This document shows, one piece after another, positions 37,241 to 46,285 of a DNA stretch of 64,000 nucleotides. This stretch comes from Bin107 sp965221655 (GTDB lineage Bacteria; UBA8248), in the NCBI GenBank assembly GCA_965221655.1, contig OZ244906.1, positions 1,178,001 to 1,242,000 on the forward strand. Reading direction: 5' to 3'. The notes under the pieces were generated by a model. The model ran no database searches. It was given only the letters and a program-made list of their open reading frames with translations, and was not told the origin of the DNA. Each line of letters opens with the position of its first letter. Position 1 is the first letter of the stretch. The position numbers were made by a program, and so were the translations under genes.

Positions 37241-39145
37241 CTATTCCGCCTCGGCGAGGGGATAGCCCAGCCCGGCGAGTGCTTCGGTAATTTCCGGCAA
37301 GATGGCCGGATCGTCGATGGTGGCCGGCACCCTGTACTCCTCGCCGTCGGCGATGTTCGACATCGTTCCGCGCAGAATCTTGCCCGAGCGCGTCTTGGGC
37401 AGGCGCTTGACCACCGTCGCCTGGCGGAACGAGGCCACCGCGCCGATTTGGCTGCGGACGAGCTGCACCACCTCGCCGACGACGTCCTCGTCGTCTTTGT
37501 CGACACCCGCCTTGAGCACCAGAAAACCGAGCGGCAGCTGGCCCTTGAGCCTATCCTTCACGCCGATGACGGCGCATTCGGCCACGTCGGGATGCGAGGT
37601 CAGCACCTCCTCCATCGCGCCCGTGGAGAGCCTGTGGCCCGCCACGTTGATGATGTCGTCCGTGCGCGACATGACGTAGACGTAGCCCTCCTCGTCCATG
37701 TAGCCCGCATCGCCCGTCTTGTAGTAGCCCGGGTACTCGCTCAGATAGGCGTCGACAAAGCGCTCATCCGCGTTCCACAACGTCGGCAGACACCCCGGCG
37801 GCAGAGGGAGGCGCACGCACAGCGCACCCATCTCGCCCGCCGCAAGCGGGCGGCATTCGCCGTCGAGCACCTGAAAGTCGTAGCCGGGCACGGGTTTCGT
37901 CGGGGAGCCGTACTTGACGGGCAGCGTCTCGATGCCGATCGGGTTCGCCAGCATCGGCCAGCCGCTCTCCGTCTGCCAGTAGTGGTCGATGACGGGCACT
38001 CCCAGGTGCTTCTCCGCCCACTGCACGGTATCGGGGTCGGAGCGCTCCCCCGCCAGGAACAGGGTGCGAAACGCGCTCAGATCGTAATTCCCCATGAGTT
38101 CGGCGTCGGGGTCGTCGCGTTTGATGGCGCGAAACGCCGTCGGCGCAGTGAAGAAGACCTTCACGCCGTGCTCGGAGATAACGCGCCAGAAAACGCCCGC
38201 GTCGGGCGTGCCCACGGGCTTGCCCTCAAAGAGAATAGACGTGCAGCCGTGCAGCAGCGGCCCGTAGACGATGTAGGAGTGTCCCACCACCCAGCCTACG
38301 TCGGACGCCGCCCAGAACACCTCGCCCGGCTCCACCCCGTAGACGTGCTGCATCGACCATTTGAGCGCCACCATGTGGCCGCCGTTGTCGCGCACCACCC
38401 CTTTGGGCTGGCCCGTCGTGCCCGAGGTGTAAAGGACGTAGAGGGGGTCCGTGGCCGCCAGGGGAACGCACTCCGCGGGCGAGGCGCCCTTGAGCGCGGC
38501 GTTCCACTCGAGGTCGCGTCCCTCCACGAGCTCCGCCTCGACCTGGGCGCGCTGTAAGACGATGCACTTTTCGGGCTTCGCGCTCGAGAGGTCGATGGCC
38601 GCGTCGAGCAGGGGCTTGTAGGCGATAACGCCCGAGGGCTCGACCCCGCAGGAGGCCGAAATCATGAGCTTGGGCTTTGCGTCCTCGATGCGCGTGGCGA
38701 GTTCGTTGGGCGCAAACCCGCCGAAGACGACCGAGTGCACCGCGCCGATGCGCGCGCAGGCCAGCATGGCGACGGCGGCCTCGGGCACCATCGGCATGTA
38801 GATGATGACGCGGTCACCCTTCTCCACTCCCTGGGCGCGGAGCGCGCCCGCGAAATGCGCCACCTCGCGCAGCAGTTCCGCGTAGGTGAACTTTCGGGTG
38901 GGCTCACCCGTGATGGGGGTGTCGTATATGAGAGCCAGCCGATCTCCGTGCCCCGCCTCGACGTGCCGATCCAGCGCGTTGTAGCAGGTGTTGACCTCTC
39001 CGCCCGCGAACCAGCGGTAAAAGGGCGGGTTCGAGTCGTCGAGTACCCTGTCCCATTTCTTGTGCCAGTGGATGCCTTGCGCCGCCTCCGCCCAGAACGC
39101 CTGCGCGTCCGAGAGGGAGCGAGCGTGCGCCTCTGCGTAGCCCAT
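37241..39145 (-). CDS. prpE: Propionyl-CoA synthetase (PrpE-type AMP-forming acyl-CoA synthetase)
   Basis: A 634-residue AMP-forming ligase that activates propionate (or acetate) to the CoA ester. The N-terminus FWAEAAQGIHW, then NPPFYRWFAGGEVNTCYNALDRH-like text, is the PrpE/ACSS3 form rather than classical Acs. Core motifs YTSGTTGQPKG, YWQTESG, KTGDAGY and PKTRSGKILR are intact, the last with the Lys usually acetylated for control. It fits with the methylmalonyl-CoA mutase far upstream in the window. GGAGAAGG precedes the ATG. It diverges from the Rieske/cytochrome b operon. Confidence 0.9.
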   Translation of the reverse strand: MGYAEAHARSLSDAQAFWAEAAQGIHWHKKWDRVLDDSNPPFYRWFAGGEVNTCYNALDRHVEAGHGDRLALIYDTPITGEPTRKFTYAELLREVAHFAGALRAQGVEKGDRVIIYMPMVPEAAVAMLACARIGAVHSVVFGGFAPNELATRIEDAKPKLMISASCGVEPSGVIAYKPLLDAAIDLSSAKPEKCIVLQRAQVEAELVEGRDLEWNAALKGASPAECVPLAATDPLYVLYTSGTTGQPKGVVRDNGGHMVALKWSMQHVYGVEPGEVFWAASDVGWVVGHSYIVYGPLLHGCTSILFEGKPVGTPDAGVFWRVISEHGVKVFFTAPTAFRAIKRDDPDAELMGNYDLSAFRTLFLAGERSDPDTVQWAEKHLGVPVIDHYWQTESGWPMLANPIGIETLPVKYGSPTKPVPGYDFQVLDGECRPLAAGEMGALCVRLPLPPGCLPTLWNADERFVDAYLSEYPGYYKTGDAGYMDEEGYVYVMSRTDDIINVAGHRLSTGAMEEVLTSHPDVAECAVIGVKDRLKGQLPLGFLVLKAGVDKDDEDVVGEVVQLVRSQIGAVASFRQATVVKRLPKTRSGKILRGTMSNIADGEEYRVPATIDDPAILPEITEALAGLGYPLAEAE

Positions 39146-39297
39146 GCCTTCTCCTCCAAACCGACGAAGCGCGTATGTGCGCGTTTTCTACGTTGGTCTG
39201 ATGGCTACTCTATCAAATTTCACGCCCGTTTGCGCGGTCAGGGGGGAGATATGCAACCTGCGGCGAGGTTTCGAGCGACTTTTCCCGTGCAAGGGGC

Positions 39298-39326
39298 TTG
39301 AAAAATCAGGCACCGGGGCCGATATT
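39298..39326 (+). promoter_or_regulatory. Candidate promoter of the Rieske/cytochrome b/octaheme operon
   Basis: TTGAAA (39298-39303), a 17-base spacer and GATATT (39321-39326, four of six) in the 312-base divergent spacer 39146-39457. It would yield a leader of about 125 bases that contains the nested hairpin at 39376-39429. Nothing else is seen in the spacer. Confidence 0.4.
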
Positions 39327-39375
39327 GGAAGTGCACCATATAGAAGAAACCAAAAGACGAGGAGCCGCCACCCAT

Positions 39376-39429
39376 TGCGCCGGAGCGCGATGACCCGTTT
39401 CGCTCCATGTTACGGGTCCTGCTCCGGCG
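39376..39429 (+). promoter_or_regulatory. Nested inverted repeat in the leader of the Rieske operon
   Basis: Outer arms GCGCCGGAGC (39376-39385) and GCTCCGGCGC (39420-39429) are perfect ten-base complements. Inside them GACCCGT (39391-39397) pairs with ACGGGTC (39411-39417). The structure ends about 20 bases before the ribosome site. It could act as an RNA switch, attenuator or a DNA operator. Confidence 0.55.
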
Positions 39430-39457
39430 CCCGCCTCCCGGTAAGGATGGGGAGCGC

Positions 39458-39913
39458 ATGACGACAGTCGAAACAAAAGAGGGCATCGAACGCCGCGGCT
39501 TCATGGCCACCATCTTCATGCTGGGCGGCCTGACCGTCAGCTACGGCACGGCACTCGTCTACGGGGTGCGCTATCTGTTCGGCAGGCAAAGCCCGCCCCA
39601 CATGACCCAGGTACTCACGAGCACGCTCACCGACATCCCCGAGGGCGGAAGCATCGTCCGCCAGGACCTGACGGGAAGAAAGTTCCTCCTCGTGCGCAAA
39701 GGGAGCTCCGTGCGCGCGTTCTCTACCACGTGCACCCACCTGGGCTGCGAAGTCTACTGGCAGGGGGAGAAGAAGGTATTCTTCTGCCCTTGCCACAACG
39801 GCTATTTCGATGCCGACGGAAACCCCACCGAGGGTCCGCCGCCCACCCCGCTCGCCCAGTACCCGGTGGAGGTGCGCGGGTCGAGCGTATTCGTCACCAT
39901 GCCCGAGGGCTGA
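39458..39913 (+). CDS. Rieske [2Fe-2S] subunit of a quinol:electron acceptor complex
   Basis: A 151-residue Rieske protein. ERRGFMATIFMLGG at the N-terminus is a twin-arginine type signal anchor forming the single membrane helix. Cluster ligands are C92-T-H94 (CTHLGC) and C110-x-C112-H113 (CPCHNGYFD), with the two disulphide cysteines at 97 and 112. It transfers electrons from quinol at the outer face of the membrane. GGGGAG before ATG 39458 supports the start. Next gene, cytochrome b, begins three bases downstream. Confidence 0.93.
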   Translation: MTTVETKEGIERRGFMATIFMLGGLTVSYGTALVYGVRYLFGRQSPPHMTQVLTSTLTDIPEGGSIVRQDLTGRKFLLVRKGSSVRAFSTTCTHLGCEVYWQGEKKVFFCPCHNGYFDADGNPTEGPPPTPLAQYPVEVRGSSVFVTMPEG

Positions 39914-39916
39914 GCC

Positions 39917-40972
39917 ATGAGCGGCAAACTATCGAGCTGGGTGGGGGAGCGGATTCCCTTTGAGTGGGACCAACTGCGGCACCTGACGAGCGAGCCCATT
40001 CCGCGCCACCTCAAGAAGTGGTGGTACTGTGTGGGCGGCACGCCGCTGTATCTGTTCCTGATCCAGATCGTCACGGGCATCGCCCTCACCTTCTACTACG
40101 TGCCCGAGCCCGGCAAGGCCTACGAGTCGGTGCGCTACATCACCCAGGAAGTACCCTTCGGATGGTGGATTCGGGGGGTGCACCGCTGGTCGGCGGAGTT
40201 GATGGTGGTGGCCGTCATCCTGCACATGATGCGCGTGTTCTTCACCGGTGCCTACAGAAAACCCCGCGAGATCAACTGGCTCATCGGCATGGGGCTGCTC
40301 GTGGTCGTCTTCTCGTTCGGCTTTACGGGCTACTCGCTCGTCTACAACCAGCTTTCCTACTGGGCCGCCGTAGTGGGCACGAACATAGCGGCGGCAGTGC
40401 CCGGCGTCGGCTCCTACCTGGCGGGCTTCATGCGCGGAGGGCCCGTCGTCGGCCCGAACACGCTCACACGCTTCTACGTGTTCCACATCGGCGTCCTGCC
40501 GACGACCGCCTTCATCCTCCTCGCACTCCACGTGTTCTTTATCCGCATCCACGGGGTGAGTGAGTTCGTCGACCCCGGCGAGGGGGAAACGAAAGAAGAT
40601 CGCTTCTTCCCGTTTTTCCCCGATCATTTCCTGACCGAAGTGGCCCTGGGCGTCTTTCTCATCTATCTGGTCAGTCAACTGACCCTCATCTTCCCCGTAC
40701 AGATGGGCGAACCGGCGAACCCGGCCGTCACCCCCGAACATATCAAGCCCGAGTGGTACTTCTACCCGGTTTTCCACTGGCTCAAGCTGTTTTCCTTTGA
40801 GGTGGGCATCGTCGGCGCGATTCTCGTCGTCCTCGTCATGTTCGCCTGGCCATGGTTGGACGCCGCCATCGAAAGCCTCGCACCCGGGCGAGACATCAGC
40901 GTTTACGTGGGCATCCTCGCCGTCATGACGATGACGATATTCCTCATCGTCGAAGGCCTTGCGGGGGGCTAG
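39917..40972 (+). CDS. Cytochrome b (b6-like, fused) of a Rieske/cytochrome b complex
   Basis: A 351-residue membrane protein. Haem ligands H89-x13-H103 and H190-x14-H205; the 14-residue spacing is the b6-type. Cys38 in WWYCVGG aligns with the cysteine that holds the extra c-type haem in b6f and menaquinol complexes. KPEWYFYP is the quinol-oxidation-site loop. The subunit-IV part is fused. With the Rieske protein it forms the quinol oxidase core, and the downstream octaheme protein probably replaces cytochrome c1 or f as electron acceptor. Confidence 0.93.
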   Translation: MSGKLSSWVGERIPFEWDQLRHLTSEPIPRHLKKWWYCVGGTPLYLFLIQIVTGIALTFYYVPEPGKAYESVRYITQEVPFGWWIRGVHRWSAELMVVAVILHMMRVFFTGAYRKPREINWLIGMGLLVVVFSFGFTGYSLVYNQLSYWAAVVGTNIAAAVPGVGSYLAGFMRGGPVVGPNTLTRFYVFHIGVLPTTAFILLALHVFFIRIHGVSEFVDPGEGETKEDRFFPFFPDHFLTEVALGVFLIYLVSQLTLIFPVQMGEPANPAVTPEHIKPEWYFYPVFHWLKLFSFEVGIVGAILVVLVMFAWPWLDAAIESLAPGRDISVYVGILAVMTMTIFLIVEGLAGG

Positions 40973-40987
40973 AAAGGGGGGAGGACC

Positions 40988-42328
40988 GTGCAACTGAAAA
41001 CCAAACAATGGATAGTCGCCGTCTTGAGCCTGTTCTTTCTGGCGTCCCTGCTCATCGTGGGCTTGACCGAAAGCGGACGGCTTCTCCCCAAGCGCAAGGC
41101 AAAGGCGGTCGTCACCGCGCAGAGCAGGGGATGCGTCAACTGCCATATGGAGAAAACGCCCGGCATCGTCGCCCAGTGGCGCGACAGCCGCCACGCGGAG
41201 GTGGGCGTGGGCTGCATGGCCTGCCACAAGGCGGATAAGGGGGACAAGGACGCCTGGGAGCACGAGGGCAGTCTGGTGGCCGTCATCGCTTCGCCCAAGG
41301 ACTGCGGGCGGTGCCACGCCCAGCAGGAGAAGGAGTTCACGGCCAGCCACCACGCCAAGGCGGCGCAGTTCATCGGCAGTCTGGACAATTTCCTGGGCGT
41401 CGTCGTGGAGGGTGTCCCCGCCGCGATAGGCGGATGCCAGAAGTGCCACGGCTCCACGATAAAGGTGCTCGACAACGGAAGGCTCGACCCCGCCACCTGG
41501 CCCAACACGGGCATGGGGCGCATCAACCCCGACGGCAGCAACGGCGCTTGCTCGGCCTGCCACGCGCGGCACCAGTTCTCCCCCGCGCAAGCGCGCCGAC
41601 CCGAAAACTGCGGGAAATGCCACATGGGGCCCGACCATCCGCAAATCGAGATTTATGAGGAATCGAAACACGGCATCGTCTTCCACGCGCGCGAGGCGGA
41701 GATGAACCTCACCTCCAAGAAGTGGGTGGTCGGTGAGGACTACACGGCTGCGCCCACTTGCGCGACGTGCCACATGAGCGCGGCGCCCAAACTGCCCACC
41801 ACCCACGACGTGGGCAAGCGCATCAGCTGGACGCTGCGGCCCGTTCTCTCGAAGAAGCTCGCCAACTGGGAGCAAAAGCGCGGCGACATGAAGAAGGTCT
41901 GCAACGCCTGCCACGCGCCCGCGTTCGTCAACGCCTTCTACACGCAATACGACAACGCAATCGACCTCTACAACGAGAAATTCGCCGCGCCTGCGCAAAA
42001 CATCATGAACGAGCTCAAAAGGCAGAAGAAGGTCAGCCCGACTCCGTTCGATGAGAAGATTGAGTGGACCTTCTTCGAGCTGTGGCACCACGAGGGTCGC
42101 CGCGCGCGGATGGGCGCTTCCATGCAGGGGCCGGACTTTACGCAGTGGCACGGATTCTACGAAGTCGCCAAGCACTTCTACTTCAAGTTCCTGCCCGAGG
42201 CCGAGGAGTTGCTGCCCGGGGTGAGCGATAAGTTCGTGACGGGCAAGCACCACGCCTGGCGCAAGGGAGTAACGAAGGAACAGATTCAGGGGATGCTCGA
42301 CTTCTACGATACGCGCTACGGGAAGTAG
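40988..42328 (+). CDS. Octaheme cytochrome c, hydroxylamine oxidoreductase (HAO)-like
   Basis: A 446-residue protein with exactly eight CxxCH motifs: CVNCH, CMACH, CGRCH, CQKCH, CSACH, CGKCH, CATCH and CNACH. Between them are HAO-family phrases: WPNTGMGRINPDGSNG, RPENCGKCHMGPDHPQIEIY, SKHGI, PTCATCHMSA and THDVGKRISWTLRP. A single N-terminal helix (IVAVLSLFFLASLLIVG) anchors it to the outer face of the membrane. HAO relatives oxidise hydroxylamine or hydrazine, or reduce nitrite/hydroxylamine in forms without the Tyr-haem crosslink. I cannot decide the direction. GTG 40988 follows a GGGGGGAGG ribosome site. Confidence 0.9.
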   Translation: MQLKTKQWIVAVLSLFFLASLLIVGLTESGRLLPKRKAKAVVTAQSRGCVNCHMEKTPGIVAQWRDSRHAEVGVGCMACHKADKGDKDAWEHEGSLVAVIASPKDCGRCHAQQEKEFTASHHAKAAQFIGSLDNFLGVVVEGVPAAIGGCQKCHGSTIKVLDNGRLDPATWPNTGMGRINPDGSNGACSACHARHQFSPAQARRPENCGKCHMGPDHPQIEIYEESKHGIVFHAREAEMNLTSKKWVVGEDYTAAPTCATCHMSAAPKLPTTHDVGKRISWTLRPVLSKKLANWEQKRGDMKKVCNACHAPAFVNAFYTQYDNAIDLYNEKFAAPAQNIMNELKRQKKVSPTPFDEKIEWTFFELWHHEGRRARMGASMQGPDFTQWHGFYEVAKHFYFKFLPEAEELLPGVSDKFVTGKHHAWRKGVTKEQIQGMLDFYDTRYGK

Positions 42329-42415
42329 CCGCGCCCGCTCGCCTCGCCGCGTGGGGAAAGAACGCGCGGCGGGGCGCGTGGGGCTTGGCGATGTCCTGCC
42401 CCCTGCTCGCTCGGG

Positions 42416-43717
42416 CTAGAGTTCGATGACGTCCAGGGCGTCGGGCGTCAGGATGCGCGGGCCGCCCTCTTCCACGATAACCTGGGGGCCGAAGACCACG
42501 AATATCCTGTCCTCGTGGGCGGCCTTCACCTCGACGGCGAGGCACATGCCCGCCTCCACCTCGAAATCTTCCAGGAAGCCGTAGCGATCCCCCGCCAGTT
42601 CGCACCACTCGGGGTTCTCGGCCAGACTCCCCTCGACGAAGGGCTCGCGCCAGGAGGTGTCTCTGGGAATTTCGCCCGCGCATATCGTCGTCATGGGCGG
42701 TTCGATGCCGTCGATTCCCACGCCGTGCACCTGGGGAATTTCGTGATAGTACCCGGCGCGCAAAATCGCCTCGTCCGAGACGCGGTCCACCTCGGACCAC
42801 AGCGTTCCCGGCTTCAGCACATCGAGCGTAGCGTGGAGGCTCTCGTGCACCGCTTCGCGCAGGCGTGCGTATTCCGCGTCCATCGGGCCGAGCGACATCG
42901 CGGTGTGGGGGTGGCTCCAGTAGCCGCCGTAGCGGGCGTAATAGCCGATGCACAGCATGTCGCCCGTGCGGAGAACCCTGTCGGTGGGCCTTCTGTTCAC
43001 CGGATAGCCCTTGCCCGAGTTGAGGATGAGCCAGCTGTCGCGGCCCGCCTCGCCCCCCGCGCGCAGACCTGCGTCGAAGAGCGCCGCGTATATCTCGTTT
43101 TCCCGCACCCCCGGACGGCACGAGCGCAGCACGGCGTCGATCTCGACGTTCACCACCTCGGCCGCCTTCTCCAGCATGGCGATTTCTTCGGCACTCTTCA
43201 CCATGCGCAGGCGCGTGAGGATGTCCGAGGCGTCCACGAACGCCGCGTCGGGCAGCAGGCGCTTGAGGTTTTGGTAGGTCATGTAGGGAATTGCACCCTC
43301 CGAGCCGTATCCGCCGCCTATCAGGCCGACGATGCCGATTCTTCCCCCCTCGTAGCCCAGTTCCTTGACGGCGTCGGACGCCACGATGCTCACCTTCCCC
43401 TCGTGTCCGCGGTAGCGCACCCCCTCGTAGCAGGACTCGGTGTACCACTTGCCCCAGTTTTGCAGGAGCCAGAAGGTGACGGGCGCCCCCTTGCGGGGAA
43501 ACACCATGCTGCGCTCCCCGTAGTCGCCCCCGTCGAGCCAGCGGGTGTTGCCGTTGCCGTTCACGCCGCGCCCCACGATGACGAGGCAGTCGAGCCCGCG
43601 CGCGTCCATGGCGGCGCGCACGGCGTTCCACCTCCTGTCGCGCTCCTGGGCGGAAAAAGAAGAAGAGGCATCTCCCAGACGACCATCTTTCGGGAAAAAT
43701 CTCGGGTCGGTAACCAT
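42416..43717 (-). CDS. M24 (pita-bread) family protein with altered metal site
   Basis: A 433-residue creatinase/aminopeptidase-P fold protein. Parts of the M24 site remain (QVHGVGIDG with the His, CLAVEVKA and VIVEEGG with the two Glu). The two aspartates normally found as D-x10-D are replaced: CIGYYARYGGYWSHPHT has Gly and His at those places. A standard dimetal peptidase is therefore unlikely. It may be a metal-free C-N hydrolase such as creatinase, or use another metal. GGGAG precedes the ATG. Divergent from the threonine synthase-like gene. Confidence 0.82.
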   Translation of the reverse strand: MVTDPRFFPKDGRLGDASSSFSAQERDRRWNAVRAAMDARGLDCLVIVGRGVNGNGNTRWLDGGDYGERSMVFPRKGAPVTFWLLQNWGKWYTESCYEGVRYRGHEGKVSIVASDAVKELGYEGGRIGIVGLIGGGYGSEGAIPYMTYQNLKRLLPDAAFVDASDILTRLRMVKSAEEIAMLEKAAEVVNVEIDAVLRSCRPGVRENEIYAALFDAGLRAGGEAGRDSWLILNSGKGYPVNRRPTDRVLRTGDMLCIGYYARYGGYWSHPHTAMSLGPMDAEYARLREAVHESLHATLDVLKPGTLWSEVDRVSDEAILRAGYYHEIPQVHGVGIDGIEPPMTTICAGEIPRDTSWREPFVEGSLAENPEWCELAGDRYGFLEDFEVEAGMCLAVEVKAAHEDRIFVVFGPQVIVEEGGPRILTPDALDVIEL

Positions 43718-43831
43718 GCGTCGTCTCCCGCTGCTCAGCGTGCGCCCCGCCCGACTGGACGCCGGCGCACAGAATCATTTAGCCTCGGTTTCGTCTTGAG
43801 CGCACTATAACGAATAAGGCCGCACGCGAAA

Positions 43832-44980
43832 ATGAGCGAACTCGTCTGCATCGATTGCGGGGAGCAATACCCTCCGGACATTCCGCGCTGGCGATGCGCC
43901 TGCGGCGGACCCCTCGAGGTGGCGCCGGGAGGCTTTTTCTCGCGAGAAGCCCTCGCAAGCCGCCCCGCTACCCTCTGGCGCTACCGCGAGGCCATCCCGG
44001 TGGACGACGACGCGAACGTCGTGAGCATGAACGAGGGCATGACGCCCCTGGTGTCGGTCCCGTTTCGGGGGGCGGAAATTCTCTGCAAGCTCGATTGTCT
44101 GTTCCCCACGGGTTCGTTCAAGGACCGCGGCGCCACGGTGCTCCTGAGCAAGATGAAGGAGTGGGGCATCGAGCGGGCGATCGTCGATTCCTCGGGCAAC
44201 GCCGCAGCGGCCCTCGCCGCCTATGCCGCGCGCGCGGGCATTGCGTGCGAGGTCTACGCACCCGCCTCCACCTCGCCCGCGAAGTGCGCGCAAATCTCCG
44301 CCTACGGGGCGCGCCTGAAGAAAGTGCCCGGCCCCCGCGAAGCCGCGACCGCCGCCGCCATGCAGGCCGCCGAGACGCGCTTTTACGCCTCGCACTTCTG
44401 GAACCCCTGGTTCAACCACGGAGTCAAGACGTGGGCGTTCGAGACGTGGGAGCAGCTCGGCTTTCGCGCACCCGACGCCGTCGTCGTGCCCGCGGGGCAG
44501 GGTGCGATGCTCATCGGCGCGCATTTGGGGTTCTCCGCCCTCCTCAGGGCGGGCTACGTCGCGCGCCTGCCCAGAATTTTCGCGGCACAGGCGGCGGGGT
44601 GCGCGCCGATGGTCAGGATGTGGGAGGAGAACCTCAAAGCTCCGCCCGCCATCGAGGCGCAGTCCACTCTGGCGGAGGGCATCTCCACCGCCGCACCTGT
44701 GCGCTGGAAGCAGATGCGCGACGCCGTGCGCGAGAGCGGAGGGCGTTTTCTCTCGGTCGAGGACGCGCAACTGCCCGCCCTCCTCGCGGAGTTCGCCGCA
44801 GAGGGCATCTTCATGGAGCCGACGAGTGCCGTCGCGTTCGCCGCCGCCGCCCGCCTGCGCGCGGAGGGTAGCATCTCCTCCTCCGAGACGACCGTCGTGC
44901 CCGTTACGGGCCACGGCCTGAAGGCCGCCGATAAGCTGGAAAAATTGTTGCGCGACGCATCGGCCCCAGAGTGCGCCTGA
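43832..44980 (+). CDS. Threonine synthase-like PLP-dependent enzyme
   Basis: A 382-residue fold-II PLP enzyme. An N-terminal zinc-ribbon-like segment (CIDCG and WRCACGG) precedes the PLP lysine in TGSFKDRGA and the phosphate/glycine loop VVPAGQGAML. This is the architecture of the threonine synthase clan that also contains related beta-eliminating enzymes. The stop overlaps azlC (TGATG). Coupling to an amino-acid exporter suggests that it degrades or produces an amino acid that must be pumped out. It may not be the housekeeping threonine synthase. Confidence 0.82.
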   Translation: MSELVCIDCGEQYPPDIPRWRCACGGPLEVAPGGFFSREALASRPATLWRYREAIPVDDDANVVSMNEGMTPLVSVPFRGAEILCKLDCLFPTGSFKDRGATVLLSKMKEWGIERAIVDSSGNAAAALAAYAARAGIACEVYAPASTSPAKCAQISAYGARLKKVPGPREAATAAAMQAAETRFYASHFWNPWFNHGVKTWAFETWEQLGFRAPDAVVVPAGQGAMLIGAHLGFSALLRAGYVARLPRIFAAQAAGCAPMVRMWEENLKAPPAIEAQSTLAEGISTAAPVRWKQMRDAVRESGGRFLSVEDAQLPALLAEFAAEGIFMEPTSAVAFAAAARLRAEGSISSSETTVVPVTGHGLKAADKLEKLLRDASAPECA

Positions 44981-45705
44981 TGGACTTTCGCGGCGCGCGC
45001 AGGAGCAGAAAGGCCTATTTCGCCTGCGGCGTCCTGCACTGCATACGAGCGCCGGGCATCGGGCTTTTCGCGGCCATGGCGGGCTTCGGCGCCCTAGCGA
45101 GAGAGAGCGGGCTATCGTTTCTCGTGGCGATGGGAATGACGGGCGGGCTGTGGAGCACGCCGGGCCAGGTGGCCTTCGCGGAGTTGTTCGGCGCAGGGGT
45201 GGGAGGCCTTGCGCTCGTCGCGTCGGTGACCATCGCCAACGTGCGCATGTTTCCCCTCACCATCGCCACCATACCACTGCTCAGAACCCGCCCGGGCAGG
45301 CGGCCGCTGCATTTTCTGATGGCCCACGCCAACTCGGTAACCTCTTTCGTCCAGGTCGTCGAGATGAGCCGCTTCGTCTCCGACAAGGGTCTGCGCGCCG
45401 CCTATTTCGCCGGTTTCACCACTGCCGCTATGTCGCTGGGGCTCCTCGGCACCGCGTTCGGCCATGCGATGTCCGCCCGGCTGCCCGTTACAATCGGCCA
45501 GGCCATGATGCTCGTAACCCCCTTGTTCATGCTGTTGCTCGCCGCGCGGAGCGAGCAGCGCGCCCTGCGTATGGCGGTGGTTTTCGGCTGTGCGCTGGTT
45601 CCGCTGGGTCATCTCGTCTCGAGCGATTGGGGGCTCATCGCGGGCGGCGCCCTGGCGGGCACCGCCGCCTTCGCCTTCGACGAAGCGAGGAAGCGCCGTG
45701 CCTGA
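44980..45705 (+). CDS. azlC: AzlC family branched-chain amino acid exporter, large subunit
   Basis: A 241-residue inner-membrane protein with several hydrophobic helices and the AzlC order GLWSTPGQVAFAELFGAG, then NVRMFPLTI. With AzlD it forms an exporter of branched-chain or similar amino acids. ATG 44980 overlaps the preceding stop by one base. Confidence 0.85.
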   Translation: MDFRGARRSRKAYFACGVLHCIRAPGIGLFAAMAGFGALARESGLSFLVAMGMTGGLWSTPGQVAFAELFGAGVGGLALVASVTIANVRMFPLTIATIPLLRTRPGRRPLHFLMAHANSVTSFVQVVEMSRFVSDKGLRAAYFAGFTTAAMSLGLLGTAFGHAMSARLPVTIGQAMMLVTPLFMLLLAARSEQRALRMAVVFGCALVPLGHLVSSDWGLIAGGALAGTAAFAFDEARKRRA

Positions 45706-46030
45706 CGCTGCGCATCTACTCGGAATCGCCGTCCTCGGCACCTACGCCTGGCGGGGGTTGGGCGTCCTCGTCGCAGGCCGCGTGGATGAGGAAAGCCCCC
45801 TGTTCGCGTGGATAACGTGCGTGGCCTACGCCATCGCCACCGGGTTGATGATGAAGATCGTTCTGCTCCCCGGCGGCGCCCTCCTCGAAACGCACCTCAT
45901 CGACCGCCTGGCGGGGTTGGCGGCGAGCGTCGGCGTCTTCTACCTGGGGAGAAAGAACCTCCTCGCGGGACTGGGGGCGGGCGTGGGGGCGTTCCTGCTG
46001 CTTCCCTACCTGCGGAGCCTGTCGTTCTAG
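45698..46030 (+). CDS. azlD: AzlD family exporter small subunit
   Basis: A 110-residue small membrane protein with three to four helices (LLGIAVLGTYAWRGLGVLVA; AWITCVAYAIATGLMMKIVL; GLGAGVGAFLLLPYL). GTG 45698 overlaps the azlC stop by eight bases. Partner of AzlC. Confidence 0.8.
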   Translation: MPDAAHLLGIAVLGTYAWRGLGVLVAGRVDEESPLFAWITCVAYAIATGLMMKIVLLPGGALLETHLIDRLAGLAASVGVFYLGRKNLLAGLGAGVGAFLLLPYLRSLSF

Positions 46031-46285
46031 CCTCGGGCGGATAGGTCACCACGTTTCGGCCCCGGCGGCAGACGCCCCGCGATCCTACTACCCCCAGCAG
46101 TGGGCGAATACGCGGCCGCGCATACGTCGGGCGATGATGCGCGCAGCGGCCCCTTCGGGTATCGTGAAACCTCGTAAGAGAACGAGAGGATGGCCTTGCC
46201 GGGGAAAAGCCGCCAACCCGTTCACGAACTGCCAAGGGCAGCGCGGGGCCGGCGGAAGAAATTTTCGACACGAAAGGAGTTTTGC

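Noticed and set aside
39929..42253. A 774-codon minus-strand open frame opposite cytochrome b and the octaheme gene
   Set aside because: Antisense to genes with unmistakable haem motifs, and low-complexity in composition.
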